Below are positions 36,739-45,237 of a DNA stretch of 64,000 bases, piece after piece. Both the position numbers and the translations under genes were made by a program. The stretch is from Candidatus Obscuribacterales bacterium (GTDB taxonomy: Bacteria; Cyanobacteriota; Vampirovibrionia; Obscuribacterales; Obscuribacteraceae). Where the stretch lies: positions 806,001-870,000 of the forward strand of contig JACKCM010000001.1 in NCBI GenBank assembly GCA_020634035.1, in the 5' to 3' direction. The stretch's first letter is position 1. Each line of letters opens with the position of its first letter. The notes below the pieces were generated by a model. That model did no database searches. It saw only the letters and a program-made list of their open reading frames with translations, and had not been told where the DNA came from.

Positions 36739-37377
36739 ATGACTTCGAGTTCTCAATTGCCAGATCTTGAGTCCGGGGAGCTTGTTCGTGGGCGGATATC
36801 AAGAAAATCTTCCGAAGGAGAAGGATATGTGATTGGGCTCAACGATTATGAGGATGTTGTAGGTATATATGCCACTGCTCTCGATATCGCTGACGATACC
36901 AGAGTAGAGCTCTGTTTTGTCTGCTTTGACGAAGACCGCGCGATCTTAGAGCCTAAATCCAGGCTGGCTAAGAGGCTGCAGCTTCAGAACTTTGCCTGCG
37001 AAGAAGGAGGAGACGATTTTTCTCCTATGGGTCATATGTCCTTGCCCCAGAGTGGCTCCGGAACAATCGATTTCAATCCCCCTTCAGATTTTTCCAGAGC
37101 TTTGATAGAGCTGCTTGCACATTGGAAGCTGATCTCGAAAGAGCAGCAGTTGGCTCTGAGCGAAGAGCTTGCCACAGGAAAGTGGGAAGTCGTAGGCCTG
37201 CTCAAGCGGCTCGATGTTCTAACCCCGGGCGAGCTAGCTGCCGTTGACCGGGCCAGAGATCTGATTCGCCGGGAGAAAATCTCCTGGACCGACTTTCAAA
37301 GAGCCTTTTACCAGGAGCTTGCCAACGGGATCAACTTCGAAGATTGCCCTTCGATAAAGGCGCGGATCACAAGTTAG
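36739..37377 (+). CDS. Hypothetical two-domain cytosolic protein
   Basis: 212 residues from ATG 36739 (GGAG upstream). The first 75 residues form a beta-rich region (SGELVRGRISRKSSEGEG, then VELCFVCFDEDRAILEP) resembling a small S1- or TRAM-like barrel. The C-terminal half is helical, with a repeated pattern near LLAHWKLISKEQQLALSEEL and LKRLDVLTPGELAAVDRARD that recalls the helix-loop-helix found in MshEN/type II secretion ATPases. Neither match is strong. No signal peptide. It stands alone between divergent and intergenic regions. Confidence 0.55.
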   Translation: MTSSSQLPDLESGELVRGRISRKSSEGEGYVIGLNDYEDVVGIYATALDIADDTRVELCFVCFDEDRAILEPKSRLAKRLQLQNFACEEGGDDFSPMGHMSLPQSGSGTIDFNPPSDFSRALIELLAHWKLISKEQQLALSEELATGKWEVVGLLKRLDVLTPGELAAVDRARDLIRREKISWTDFQRAFYQELANGINFEDCPSIKARITS

Positions 37378-37634
37378 CTTACCTGGGCCAATTACTTTTA
37401 TCTTGTAGAAGAGGCAGAAGGAGCGCAAAAGCTATCCTTCTAACCTGCCTTTCTTAAGCTGATTTAGTCTGAAAAATTTGGTTTCTCGGTACTTATTCTG
37501 AACAATCAGAATATCTATTTCCTTCTATTTATATTTCAAGCCAGAAACAACTCCCGAGAAGATCCAGTGTCAGATTCAGAGCCTTCAGAGAACCAGACCC
37601 CTGGTTCCTGTATTGACTCGCTTTGAATCTGAGT

Positions 37635-37654
37635 GCTTCGGATCGCTTCGGATC
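37635..37654. repeat. Tandem 10-bp direct repeat in 37378-37695
   Basis: GCTTCGGATC is repeated exactly, 41 nt upstream of the ribosome site of 37696-38016, so it might be an operator. The surrounding 318-nt region is otherwise gene-free and also holds a small hairpin (GAACCAG acc CTGGTTC-like) near 37592-37610. Confidence 0.5.
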
Positions 37655-37695
37655 GTTTAGTTTGTTTCCGGCCTTTAGCAACTCTGGAGAAAGCT

Positions 37696-38016
37696 ATGGA
37701 AGCGTTCATCGACCAACTGGCCGTGCCGCTTATGCTCGGCTTCGGCGCGCTTGCTCTGGTTGCGGCTCTGGGCGGAATCCTCGGATTCTTGCTTGCCGCC
37801 AACAAGAACAGAAAAGCGGTTTACTGGTGGCGAATCTCGGGTGGGGTTTCCTATCTGAGCCTTTCGGCTGCCGGTGCCGTCGCGGTTGGATATCTTAGCG
37901 AAGGGAGGCTGACCACGGAGATTTGTGTGGTGGCTTTTCTCTTGCTTGGTGTCTGGCTGCTTCAATCGGGACTTCGTTTGCGCCGCAGAGCGCTTGGCGA
38001 AGACCAAACAACTTAA
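37696..38016 (+). CDS. Small three-span membrane protein
   Basis: 106 residues; GGAGAAAGCT precedes the ATG. Three helices are visible, about residues 8-36 (LAVPLMLGFGALALVAALGG), 45-67 and 74-93, with a basic tail (LRRRALGEDQTT). No family recognised. It starts an operon with the patatin and ferredoxin genes, separated from the patatin by a 7-bp hairpin at 38025-38043. A membrane partner for the phospholipase is conceivable but unproved. Confidence 0.6.
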   Translation: MEAFIDQLAVPLMLGFGALALVAALGGILGFLLAANKNRKAVYWWRISGGVSYLSLSAAGAVAVGYLSEGRLTTEICVVAFLLLGVWLLQSGLRLRRRALGEDQTT

Positions 38017-38024
38017 ACCTGAAT

Positions 38025-38043
38025 GAAGAGCGCTTTGCTCTTC
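38025..38043. terminator. Intercistronic hairpin
   Basis: GAAGAGC/GCTCTTC with a GCTTT loop lies 9 nt after the stop of 37696-38016, and AGGAG of the next gene follows immediately. It is probably an attenuation or processing element. Confidence 0.5.
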
Positions 38044-38056
38044 TTAGGAGTCCCCC

Positions 38057-38896
38057 ATGGGCAAGAAACTTGCCTCGACCGGCGTGGACGCCGGCAACCG
38101 CTTTGAAGTCGTCCTCGGTGGAGGCGGCGTGAGAGGCTATGGTCATCTCGGTTTTCTCAATGCCATCGAGGAAGCCGGTTTTGTCGTTCCTGTCTACACC
38201 GGTGTTTCGGTGGGTTCGATAGTGGCGGCATTCTATACCAACGGCTACTCGCCTGCTGAAATCGCCGAGATCTTTCAAGACGAGATTTTTCGGTTCGATC
38301 CCGCCAAGATTGCCCGGTCGATGGTGCCTGGCTCCGGCGGATTCAGCCTGGAAGCGATCATGAAGGACCTGGCGGCAAACTACCGTTTGCGTCCGCGTTC
38401 CAATCTTCGCATCGTCGCCTACAACATCCTCCAGCGCAAGCCGGTGGTTTTCGAAGGGAAGGACTATGATCTTCCCCGCGCCCTTTCGGCTTCCTGCAGC
38501 ATCCCTCTGGTGATGAATCCGGTCTGGGGCAGTTCCGGGACCTCTCTGCTGGAGGCACTGACTGGTGATCCCGAAAAGGGTCTCCTGGTGGATGGGGGCG
38601 TCTATCATCCCTGTCCGGTGGAGTTCTGCAAGGATCCCGCCATCGTCGCCAAACTCGGTTTCGTCTCGACCATGCCGAGCGAGTTTCCGGGAGCGGCGGA
38701 CTCTTACTTTCACCTGATGGAGCTGGCGGGTTCTAAACTCCTCGCCGGTTTCTTCCCGGATCCTGAAGCTCATCTGCTGGTCGATGTCGGTGTGCCCGAC
38801 GTTTCGGTTCTCTCTTTCGGGGTCTCCTCGAAGGCACGGGAGCGCATGGTCGAAACCGGCTATCTGAGGACCGTCGAGGCCCTCGGCAAGATGTAG
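38057..38896 (+). CDS. Patatin-like phospholipase
   Basis: 279 residues. The oxyanion loop GGGGVRGYGHLG, the nucleophile motif GVSVGS (GxSxG) and the DGG catalytic Asp motif (LLVDGGVYHPCP) are all present, matching RssA-like patatins that hydrolyse phospholipid or neutral lipid ester bonds. It has no signal peptide, suggesting action at the inner leaflet. AGGAG lies 7 nt before the ATG. It is followed by the BFD-type ferredoxin in the same operon. Substrate and regulation unknown. Confidence 0.9.
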   Translation: MGKKLASTGVDAGNRFEVVLGGGGVRGYGHLGFLNAIEEAGFVVPVYTGVSVGSIVAAFYTNGYSPAEIAEIFQDEIFRFDPAKIARSMVPGSGGFSLEAIMKDLAANYRLRPRSNLRIVAYNILQRKPVVFEGKDYDLPRALSASCSIPLVMNPVWGSSGTSLLEALTGDPEKGLLVDGGVYHPCPVEFCKDPAIVAKLGFVSTMPSEFPGAADSYFHLMELAGSKLLAGFFPDPEAHLLVDVGVPDVSVLSFGVSSKARERMVETGYLRTVEALGKM

Positions 38897-38939
38897 ATGA
38901 ATTCAGGGTCGGGAAACCGATACTGTTGAGGTTTCTAGT

Positions 38940-39152
38940 ATGTACATATGCAGCTGTCATGCCGTTACCGACGGGCAGATCAAGAAAGCCGTCGAGGATG
39001 GTACAAAGACTTTCCGGCAACTCTGTCGGGAGCTTCGCTGCTGCACCCAGTGTGGTATCTGTGCTAGATATGCCAAGGAGGTCTTCGACGAGGCGAAAGC
39101 CAAACAGAAGACTTCCGAATCCGAAGAACCGGAGGATACCGACTCTGAATAA
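38940..39152 (+). CDS. bfd: BFD-like [2Fe-2S] ferredoxin
   Basis: 70 residues. Bacterioferritin-associated ferredoxins carry a [2Fe-2S] cluster and release iron from bacterioferritin. Cluster Cys are visible as MYICSCHAVTDGQI (C4 and C6) and CTQCGIC near residues 35-41. The typical H-A/G-V-T-D segment after the first Cys pair is conserved. The C-terminus is acidic and longer than usual (KTSESEEPEDTDSE). No bacterioferritin is in view, and an electron-transfer role for another partner is equally possible. A terminator follows. Confidence 0.85.
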   Translation: MYICSCHAVTDGQIKKAVEDGTKTFRQLCRELRCCTQCGICARYAKEVFDEAKAKQKTSESEEPEDTDSE

Positions 39153-39198
39153 GAGCCAGCGCACTGTCGATGCAGCATTTTTGACTGATGATTTCCCC

Positions 39199-39227
39199 GA
39201 GGGGCAACTCGCCTGGAGTTGCTTCTC
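39199..39227 (+). terminator. Intrinsic terminator of the patatin-bfd operon
   Basis: A stem with GCAACTC/GAGTTGC at its core, extended by GAGGG pairing with TTCTC, encloses a 5-nt loop and is followed by TTTTT. The core resembles palindrome A of the repeats at 5409 and 21759. Confidence 0.8.
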
Positions 39228-39239
39228 TTTTTGTCGAAT

Positions 39240-39259
39240 AAATACTATAAAAAATAGTA
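39240..39259. promoter_or_regulatory. TACT-N9-AGTA dyad, copy 4
   Basis: AAATACT, nine bases (mostly A), AGTA. It lies between the convergent terminators at 39199-39227 and 39284-39329, so it is beyond the end of both operons. Confidence 0.5.
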
Positions 39260-39283
39260 AAACAGGCGTAAATAAATTAGGCT

Positions 39284-39329
39284 CGTATGCCGGCTCAGAA
39301 CATGGGTTCATGAAAAGAGCCGGCATACG
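39284..39329 (-). terminator. Hairpin after the 39381-39671 gene
   Basis: A 13-bp perfect stem (CGTATGCCGGCTC and complement) has a 20-nt loop and lies 51 nt past the stop on the minus strand. Downstream minus-strand sequence is AT-rich but without a pure T-tract. Confidence 0.65.
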
Positions 39330-39380
39330 CGATAGACAGGTGTCATGGAACGAAACCTCTGTCATGGCCTGATGATGACT

Positions 39381-39671
39381 TCAATGGACGTCATCGGATG
39401 AAACGATAGAGATGTCTCCGGTGTCGGAGCATGGCACTGCACCGTCTGTGGAGTCGTAGATGATTTGGAAATACCAGCGACTAGGCATTCGAACCACAGC
39501 CATGAAGCCGGTGCCGGCAATGGCGAAGGCTCCGAGGATGGCGGTCAGACCTTCCCAGACGGCGAAGGTAGCTACGAGAGCGGGTACTATAACAGCCTGC
39601 CAGAAAACCAGGCAAGAAACCATTGTCACTGCCAGCGCGATGCAGACAGCGTCTTCGAGACTTACTTTCAT
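39381..39671 (-). CDS. Small membrane protein, 96 residues
   Basis: Not recognised. Two or three hydrophobic helices span about residues 7-60 (DAVCIALAVTMVSCLVFWQA, then a VPALVATFAVWEG and AILGAFAIAGTGFMAVV stretch). They are followed by an RMPSRWYFQIIYD strand and an acidic tail (DTGDISIVSSDDVH). AAAGGAA lies 6 nt before the ATG, right after a terminator hairpin, so it may depend on read-through or its own promoter. Function unknown. Confidence 0.6.
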   Translation of the reverse strand: MKVSLEDAVCIALAVTMVSCLVFWQAVIVPALVATFAVWEGLTAILGAFAIAGTGFMAVVRMPSRWYFQIIYDSTDGAVPCSDTGDISIVSSDDVH

Positions 39672-39697
39672 CGGAAATTCCTTTCCAAAAAAAATTA

Positions 39698-39726
39698 AAC
39701 CGGGAGCCGAAATCGGCTTCCCGGTT
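39698..39726 (-). terminator. Intrinsic terminator between two minus-strand genes
   Basis: AACCGGGAGCCGA pairs with TCGGCTTCCCGGTT (one bulged T). On the minus strand it is followed by TAATTTTTTTT, a strong T-tract, directly before the ribosome site of the next gene. It may attenuate 39381-39671. Confidence 0.75.
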
Positions 39727-39750
39727 CAGTTAGCAACCGGAGCAAGGGGC

Positions 39751-40080
39751 TCAGTTGCGTGCCTTGTAGTCGGCGGTGAAGATGTCCTGGGCCTGGTTCA
39801 TGGCTTTGCGAGCCTTCCAGGCGGTGCGCAGAGCGCGGTCCCATTTCATGCCGTTCCAGAGTTTCTTGGCTTCGGCAACCAGAGTCTCGGCTTCCTGGAG
39901 ATGGGTCTCCATGCCGGCGGGAAGCGGGGTGGGGCGGGAGCGAGCCCAGTCCAACCGGCTTTCCACGTCATTGATTGCTTCTTCATACGGTTCGGCGCGT
40001 TCGTCGCGGTAGCCGAACTTCCAGAAAACGTACAACATCGCAGCGATGATGAAAAGAACGAGTACGGATGATGCAGGCAT
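39751..40080 (-). CDS. Membrane-anchored helical protein, 109 residues
   Basis: Not recognised. One N-terminal span (about residues 4-20, SSVLVLFIIAAMLYVFWKFG) is followed by a charged helical region: a Glu/Asp-rich helix (EPYEEAINDVESRLDWARS), a Pro turn, THLQEAETLVAEAKKLWNGM and KARKAMNQAQDIF. A single-span anchor plus a helical bundle suggests a structural or scaffold role at the inner membrane. AGGAG lies 6 nt before the ATG. The layout resembles the product of 55716-56144. Confidence 0.6.
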   Translation of the reverse strand: MPASSVLVLFIIAAMLYVFWKFGYRDERAEPYEEAINDVESRLDWARSRPTPLPAGMETHLQEAETLVAEAKKLWNGMKWDRALRTAWKARKAMNQAQDIFTADYKARN

Positions 40081-40361
40081 TGCGATCTCCTGGGTCTGTG
40101 TTGCTACAGGTAGAGAGAGTCCAGACTTTACGCAGCAGAGGATCTCTGCCGGTTAATCTCGCCTTTAATAATCTAGTCAGGCTTACTGTCTGGTTTTGCT
40201 GTCTCTGAAGAAATAAGAGTTGTATGTACAGATACTGATATCAAGATCAGATTGTAAAAGCCATTTAGTTATGTAAACTGATGGGGTGCCTGGCTTTTAA
40301 GCTCCAGCTCCGGGCTTTATTACGGTTAGCATAACCTGGCGCAGGTTGTCTCGAAAGGCTT

Positions 40362-42827
40362 TCACATCGTGGGCCATTGCCATTCTAGTAAACCATTTTC
40401 GATCATCAGAGCAGCAGCACGCCATTTTATGAAAGACGGAATCTGATCCAGTTTTTTGAATATCGCTTCCAGCGAAGCTCCTCCCCGGGCATAGCGGGCG
40501 ATCTCCTGGATCACCTGCAGCTCTTCCGGGGTAACGTCGGTTTCTTGCTCCAGGCGTTTGTAGCCCGCCTCGTGTTCTACGGTTTGCACGATGATACCGG
40601 CGTTCGGTATCACCTTCATGGCCGCGTTCATCTTGTCCTCGTAGAGCGCTGCTTCCATCAGGCAGTATTCAATCGAGTGCAGCTGTGAGGGTGCGCTCAT
40701 TTCTGCTTCGGTTGGTTTTCGCTGCTGGAAGTTGTACTGACCTGTTTTGAAGGTGATGATAAACTCTCCAACCGCCTTCATACCGCTGAAAGATCCCAGA
40801 GAGGCTTGCATCGGTTGACCCTCTCTCCAGCTACAGATGAACTGCTGACCCAGTTCGTTCTCGACAGTTAGCACACCATTATTTTCGCTGGCGGCAATAC
40901 TCTGTAGCAAGTCGGCGGCGTTCAGTACGCCGAGGGTTCCGGCAATCTCGGTGGAGGCCTTCGGGGTGAAGTCGGCGGGGACTTCAGAGGCATTCAGAAC
41001 ACCGGTGCCGCCTTTCATCTCTTTGATGTATGAGAGGGTTCGGTCGGCGTTGCGGACCATCTCTTCGGCGGTGCGGCCGCCGGTTGGATAGGTGGCTACC
41101 CCGATACAGAACGGTATGCCTGTAACACCTCCTGCCCACTGGGTGCGAGACTGGAGAACGCTGCGAATGTTCTCTATTTGAGAATTGGCGTAGATGCTGT
41201 CCGAGCCTTCTATGACACAGGCGATAACATCGTCCGAATGTCTGCTTAAATATGTGTTTGCGCCTCGCTCCGGTACCAGCCGTTTGCAGACAGGCAGGAT
41301 GGATTGTAGCACCTGACCGACTTCGGTCATCCAGCGCGGACGCATCTCTGGAGGAAAACGCACCAGATCCGGTGCGGAAAAATCCAGGCCTATAAAGGCG
41401 ATGGTGAAAGTTCCAGAAGAGCTAGGCTCTCTGGTTCTTTCCATGACCAGGGGAAGAAGCTCTTGAAAGTAAGTGCTGTTGCCCAGACCGCTGACAGGGT
41501 CGGTCCAGCGTTCTTCGTCCTGTTCTTCTCGGCTGACCAGATCTCCGAATATGCTGACCACCTTGTCTCGGAAACGCTCGAGTGCTCGTACTCTTTCTGG
41601 TTTTATAGGTTTGCCGCCACCCACATAGATAGCAAGGATGGCTGTCTTGCCGGCAGCTTGAATAGGCAGGTAGATAATCTGACCGATATCCAGCTGTCTG
41701 GCAAGCTGTTCGAAGCCCAGGCGCTTGATCTGCATCGGTCCTATCTCGATGCTGCGTTTCGAGATGCTGCGCTCATCGGTGAGCTCTTTGTGATTGACCC
41801 GCTTAAGTAAATCCACCCCGTCAGCTCCCAGTCCGACCTCTTTTTCGATGATCACATCGCCATTGGCTGTCACTTTCAAGAATGCGACACAGTCTGTAAG
41901 GTCTGAAAAGATTGTTTTGACGCTTTCGAGAAGCTTGGTGGCGAAGTCATAAGATGAAGTGCTGGTCGAAAGTACTCTTTCTACCTGGATGTCGAACACA
42001 CCGGTTTGTTGAATGTTTGAGCCGCCCGACTGATTCTGACCGTCGAAACTGCCGGTGGCGGCGAACTCTGCTCGTTTTTTTCGTCTTTCCTGGCGTTTGG
42101 ATTCCAGATCGCTCGAAACACTCTTCTTCTCCAGGGTCTCAGTCACTTTTCGCATCAGGACATTGAGGCTCGATGCGATTGACCGAACTTCGGCGGTGGC
42201 CCAGGTAAGGCGAGTCGCTTCCCGAATATCGTTCTGAGAGTAGTTCGAACCTATCAGAGCGGAGAGCTTGTCGATGCTGGAGCCAAGCAAGAAAATCGAG
42301 ATTCCGACGATCGACTCGCAGATAAGAAAAGCGGCAACAAGAAAGAAGAAAAGCAGAAAGATAACCAGTCCGAAAGGCACAGGTCTTACCAGAGTGCCCG
42401 GCGAAGTGATTGAAATATTGACTCCGCTTGTGTCGTTTTGAAGTCCTACATGCAGGCTGCGGCCTTTATCCAGGGGAGCTATGGCGTCAAAATATTTGCG
42501 TTGCCGAATCTCAATCGTCTGAGATGTGGAAGGCAGTCGCCGGGTCGGCGGTGTGAAGGAAGCTGTACCTGTTATCACCTCTCCCCTGGCGTCGGTGGCG
42601 AAACACCAGGTCAGACCATAGCGATGGACCATGTCCAGGCACTCTACCCGGGATGGGGGCTTGTGATCGAGTTCTGCGGCTATATCGCGGGCGACGGCGT
42701 CCCCATAGAGTGGGGCGAAGTAGGGGGTGAGAAAAAGAGTGGCAAGAAATGCCAGAAGAGAGACCGGAATCAGGATCAGAATCAATCTGACGCTTGCTCT
42801 GTCAAAGAGGTCTACCAGAGAAGGCAT
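40362..42827 (-). CDS. Membrane sensor: degenerate GGDEF domain plus DUF4388
   Basis: Two spans (about residues 11-32 and 155-185 from ATG 42827) bracket an extracytoplasmic domain. A linker helix and a GAF-like region follow, then a GGDEF-type fold (DPVSGLGNSTYFQELLP start) whose active-site GG[D/E]EF is replaced by RHSDDV, so cyclase activity is unlikely. The C-terminus (about 650-820) is DUF4388 (GTLGVLNAADLLQSIAASEN), a PatA-N-like regulatory domain, and a last helical segment. Possible starts range to GTG 42887 or TTG 42959; no site has a good ribosome sequence. A role in signalling without c-di-GMP synthesis is inferred. Confidence 0.8.
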   Translation of the reverse strand: MPSLVDLFDRASVRLILILIPVSLLAFLATLFLTPYFAPLYGDAVARDIAAELDHKPPSRVECLDMVHRYGLTWCFATDARGEVITGTASFTPPTRRLPSTSQTIEIRQRKYFDAIAPLDKGRSLHVGLQNDTSGVNISITSPGTLVRPVPFGLVIFLLFFFLVAAFLICESIVGISIFLLGSSIDKLSALIGSNYSQNDIREATRLTWATAEVRSIASSLNVLMRKVTETLEKKSVSSDLESKRQERRKKRAEFAATGSFDGQNQSGGSNIQQTGVFDIQVERVLSTSTSSYDFATKLLESVKTIFSDLTDCVAFLKVTANGDVIIEKEVGLGADGVDLLKRVNHKELTDERSISKRSIEIGPMQIKRLGFEQLARQLDIGQIIYLPIQAAGKTAILAIYVGGGKPIKPERVRALERFRDKVVSIFGDLVSREEQDEERWTDPVSGLGNSTYFQELLPLVMERTREPSSSGTFTIAFIGLDFSAPDLVRFPPEMRPRWMTEVGQVLQSILPVCKRLVPERGANTYLSRHSDDVIACVIEGSDSIYANSQIENIRSVLQSRTQWAGGVTGIPFCIGVATYPTGGRTAEEMVRNADRTLSYIKEMKGGTGVLNASEVPADFTPKASTEIAGTLGVLNAADLLQSIAASENNGVLTVENELGQQFICSWREGQPMQASLGSFSGMKAVGEFIITFKTGQYNFQQRKPTEAEMSAPSQLHSIEYCLMEAALYEDKMNAAMKVIPNAGIIVQTVEHEAGYKRLEQETDVTPEELQVIQEIARYARGGASLEAIFKKLDQIPSFIKWRAAALMIENGLLEWQWPTM

Positions 42828-43102
42828 ACGGCTCTGCTCGGAGCGAACCGATACGGACTCTTCTCGGGGTCTTTGAAATTTACTCACAACGCAATTCGCA
42901 AATATACTCTCTTTTATATGTTCCACCACAGTCCCAGGATCGATCTTTAATAAGACCAAACTGTCTGATAAAGACTGCTTTAGTTGGAATCGGGCGAGAG
43001 TATCGCATCTGGTGCGTGTTCCGGGGCTTCGTATAACCGTTGGATTCGAAGCGGGAATAATTTATCTACATTTGCTGGAGTTTACTGAAGTAAGAGAATT
43101 GA

Positions 43103-44047
43103 ATGAACCCCGAAGAGATTATTGGCGAAATCGAGAGCTACGTTAACCAGATCGAGGACCAGCCGGGCGATTCTGGCATAACCCTGATCAATCTATTTGA
43201 CGAACTCGCCTTTATGCTGCATACCAATGGCCGGATGGATGCGGCTGAAAAGTACTACTTGCGCTCTCTCACCCTTCGAGAGAGTCATTATGGCGTCGAT
43301 AGCAACTCCTGTATTGCGGTGATGCACCGGCTCGGCGTCCTTTATCGAGTGCGAGGTAGATTCGAACAAGCCGAATATTTCTACAATCGCACATTGATAC
43401 TCACTGCTCAGCATAGCGGCGCCGCCAGCATCGAAGTAGCGACCCGCAGCAATTATCTTGCCGGGCTCTATCTTGCCTGGGGCAAGTACGGACGAGCCGG
43501 TGATTTTATCGATAAATCAATCTCTATCTACCGAGAAGAGCTGGGAGAGGATCACCTGTATGTAGGATTCTGTCTGATCGCATTGTCTATCAATAAATTT
43601 CGCCGGGGCGAGAAAGAACAGGCTGAAATCTGTCTGGATGTGGCTGATTCCATCATTCAGCCACTGGTGATGCTGGAGCTTGCTCCCTCAAGGGCATCGC
43701 TGCCCGCTTTAGTTGCTTCGCTCAGTTTGATCTATTGTCGGCAGCAAAAGCTGGATGAGGCCGAAATCCTCTTTCGCTATGCTCTGATGCAAGAAGCGCG
43801 TGAAATCTGGCCTGCGCATCCTTCGGTAGGGCTTGAGCTGGAGAAACTCTCCAAGCTTTATCGATCCCAGGGGCGGATCAGGGCTGCGGACTTTTTGAAT
43901 GTAGAAAGCCAGAAGCTTAAAGTGCGTATAGAACTCGGAGGCGATCCAGATCCCAGCGAGATGGCTTCTTTGACCGGCGTGGCCGAACAGCTTGATGTCG
44001 ACGCTATTCACTCTACTCTGCGAGTAGAGATCGAACATATAACCTGA
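43103..44047 (+). CDS. TPR repeat protein (kinesin light chain-like repeats)
   Basis: 314 residues, cytosolic, with about six TPRs of the TPR_10/TPR_12 type: AEKYYLRSLTLRESHYG, AEYFYNRTLILTAQHSG, KYGRAGDFIDKSISIYREEL and AEILFRYALMQEAREIW. Such repeats mediate protein binding. The last 40 residues are non-repeat. A short ribosome-like AAGAGA lies upstream of the ATG. It is divergent from the GGDEF sensor gene with about 275 nt between (from the chosen start), and upstream of the candidate selenoprotein. Confidence 0.8.
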   Translation: MNPEEIIGEIESYVNQIEDQPGDSGITLINLFDELAFMLHTNGRMDAAEKYYLRSLTLRESHYGVDSNSCIAVMHRLGVLYRVRGRFEQAEYFYNRTLILTAQHSGAASIEVATRSNYLAGLYLAWGKYGRAGDFIDKSISIYREELGEDHLYVGFCLIALSINKFRRGEKEQAEICLDVADSIIQPLVMLELAPSRASLPALVASLSLIYCRQQKLDEAEILFRYALMQEAREIWPAHPSVGLELEKLSKLYRSQGRIRAADFLNVESQKLKVRIELGGDPDPSEMASLTGVAEQLDVDAIHSTLRVEIEHIT

Positions 44048-44063
44048 GCAGGTGAGAATAAAC

Positions 44064-44085
44064 CACTATAAAATCGTATATAGTG
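44064..44085. promoter_or_regulatory. Inverted repeat CACTATA-N8-TATAGTG upstream of the thioredoxin-like gene
   Basis: Seven-bp perfect arms with an 8-bp AT-rich spacer, 28 nt before ATG 44113. It could be an operator; it also contains a -10-like TATAAA. Confidence 0.5.
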
Positions 44086-44112
44086 AAACAAGGTACTCGG
44101 AGTGATTTGGTC

Positions 44113-45180
44113 ATGTTCAGAAGCAGTGGTCTTCGAAAACGAATTTCATGCCTCGGTTTTGGAGTGATGGCGCTGTCGTTATGGTTGATCGTGCCGCAGC
44201 CTGCCAGTGCCGAAAAAGTGCTCAGTGGAGCAGTTTGCCAGGACAGAGTCAGCCGCCTTACCCGGGATATTCAGTGGCAGACAGATTTCGATTCGGCCTG
44301 TGAGCTTGCCCGGGAGAAGAACAAACTTATTCTCTGGGTCAATATGGTGGGTAAGCTGGAAGGCGATACGTGAAGCGCCGGCAATAGCTTGAGAGCCGTG
44401 ACGCTCTCTGTGGACCCGGTTTTCTCTAAATTGAAAGATAACTATATCTGCGGTTATAGCGATATCTCCAACAAGAAATTCGCCGGGGCTTCCGGAAAGC
44501 ATAAACCGGATCAGAACGCTGTGCACACCACCAATGGTGCCGGACCGCATAACGTTCAGATTTTTGTTATCGCTCCTGATGGGGTGGTTTTGCATTGTCT
44601 CCCCGGCTACTGGAAGCCAGAGGACTTAGGTCACGAACTGGATTTTGCCCAATCTATCAACGAGGTCTGGCAGAATCCTAATCTGACGGTTACAGATAAG
44701 CGCCAGATGTTCTCGGAAATGAACATGGCTCACATCAAAGAGCACGACCAGTCTCTGGCAAAGAGAAGCCGCATGCAGGGCTTCGACCTGGCATACGAGG
44801 CCAAGCATAACCCGAGATCCGATTTCTTCTACAATCCGGCGAAGGTAGACAGCACAAACGGTCAGACCCCAAAAGAGAACGTGAAGAGTGTCGACGTGGT
44901 CATGCACGAACGCATGGCGCGCAGGCCCTTTGTGCCCTATCAGCACTTTGATGTCGAGGTCTTTTCGAGCTACGGTAAGCTCTTGTATGACAAACACGAG
45001 CAATTTCGGCTGGCTGACGGCAGTATAGGACCCGGTGCCAATCTCAATGATGCTCCGATGATAGGCAATACGCCTAAGGCCCACCCTATAAAGACCGGCA
45101 TTAAAAAGACCGGTGGTCAGATTCTTCAGACCACGGTCAATCAGGCAGTTCGCTACGGAATCCGGGCAATTATGCCCTGA
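44113..45180 (+). CDS. Secreted thioredoxin-like protein with in-frame UGA, candidate selenoprotein
   Basis: One frame is open from 44083 to 45180 except for a single TGA at 44371-44373 (residue 87 from ATG 44113). A signal peptide (about 1-32) precedes a thioredoxin-like domain: KNKLILWVNMVG (strand), then EGDT-U-SAGNSLRAV, then VFSKLKDNYICGY, then HNVQIFVIAPDGVV (late strands). The UGA falls just after the first strand, where a redox Cys is expected. A hairpin follows at 44391-44408. Alternatives are a TGC/TGT-to-TGA mutation or an error. The second half (VDVVMHERMARRP) is unrecognised. SelA/SelB are not in view. Confidence 0.6.
44391..44408 (+). promoter_or_regulatory. SECIS-like hairpin after the UGA
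   Basis: GAGAGC/GCTCTC, a 6-bp perfect stem with loop CGTGAC, begins 17 nt after the UGA; the loop begins 23 nt after it. A G occurs in the first two loop bases. This fits the loose bacterial SECIS consensus (stem-loop, apical loop about 16-37 nt past UGA, G near loop start). Short stems also occur by chance. Confidence 0.45.
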
Positions 45181-45237
45181 CCTCTTTCAGATGATATAAA
45201 CTGAGGTCTGGCATTTAGATCGGATGGAGAATTGCTA

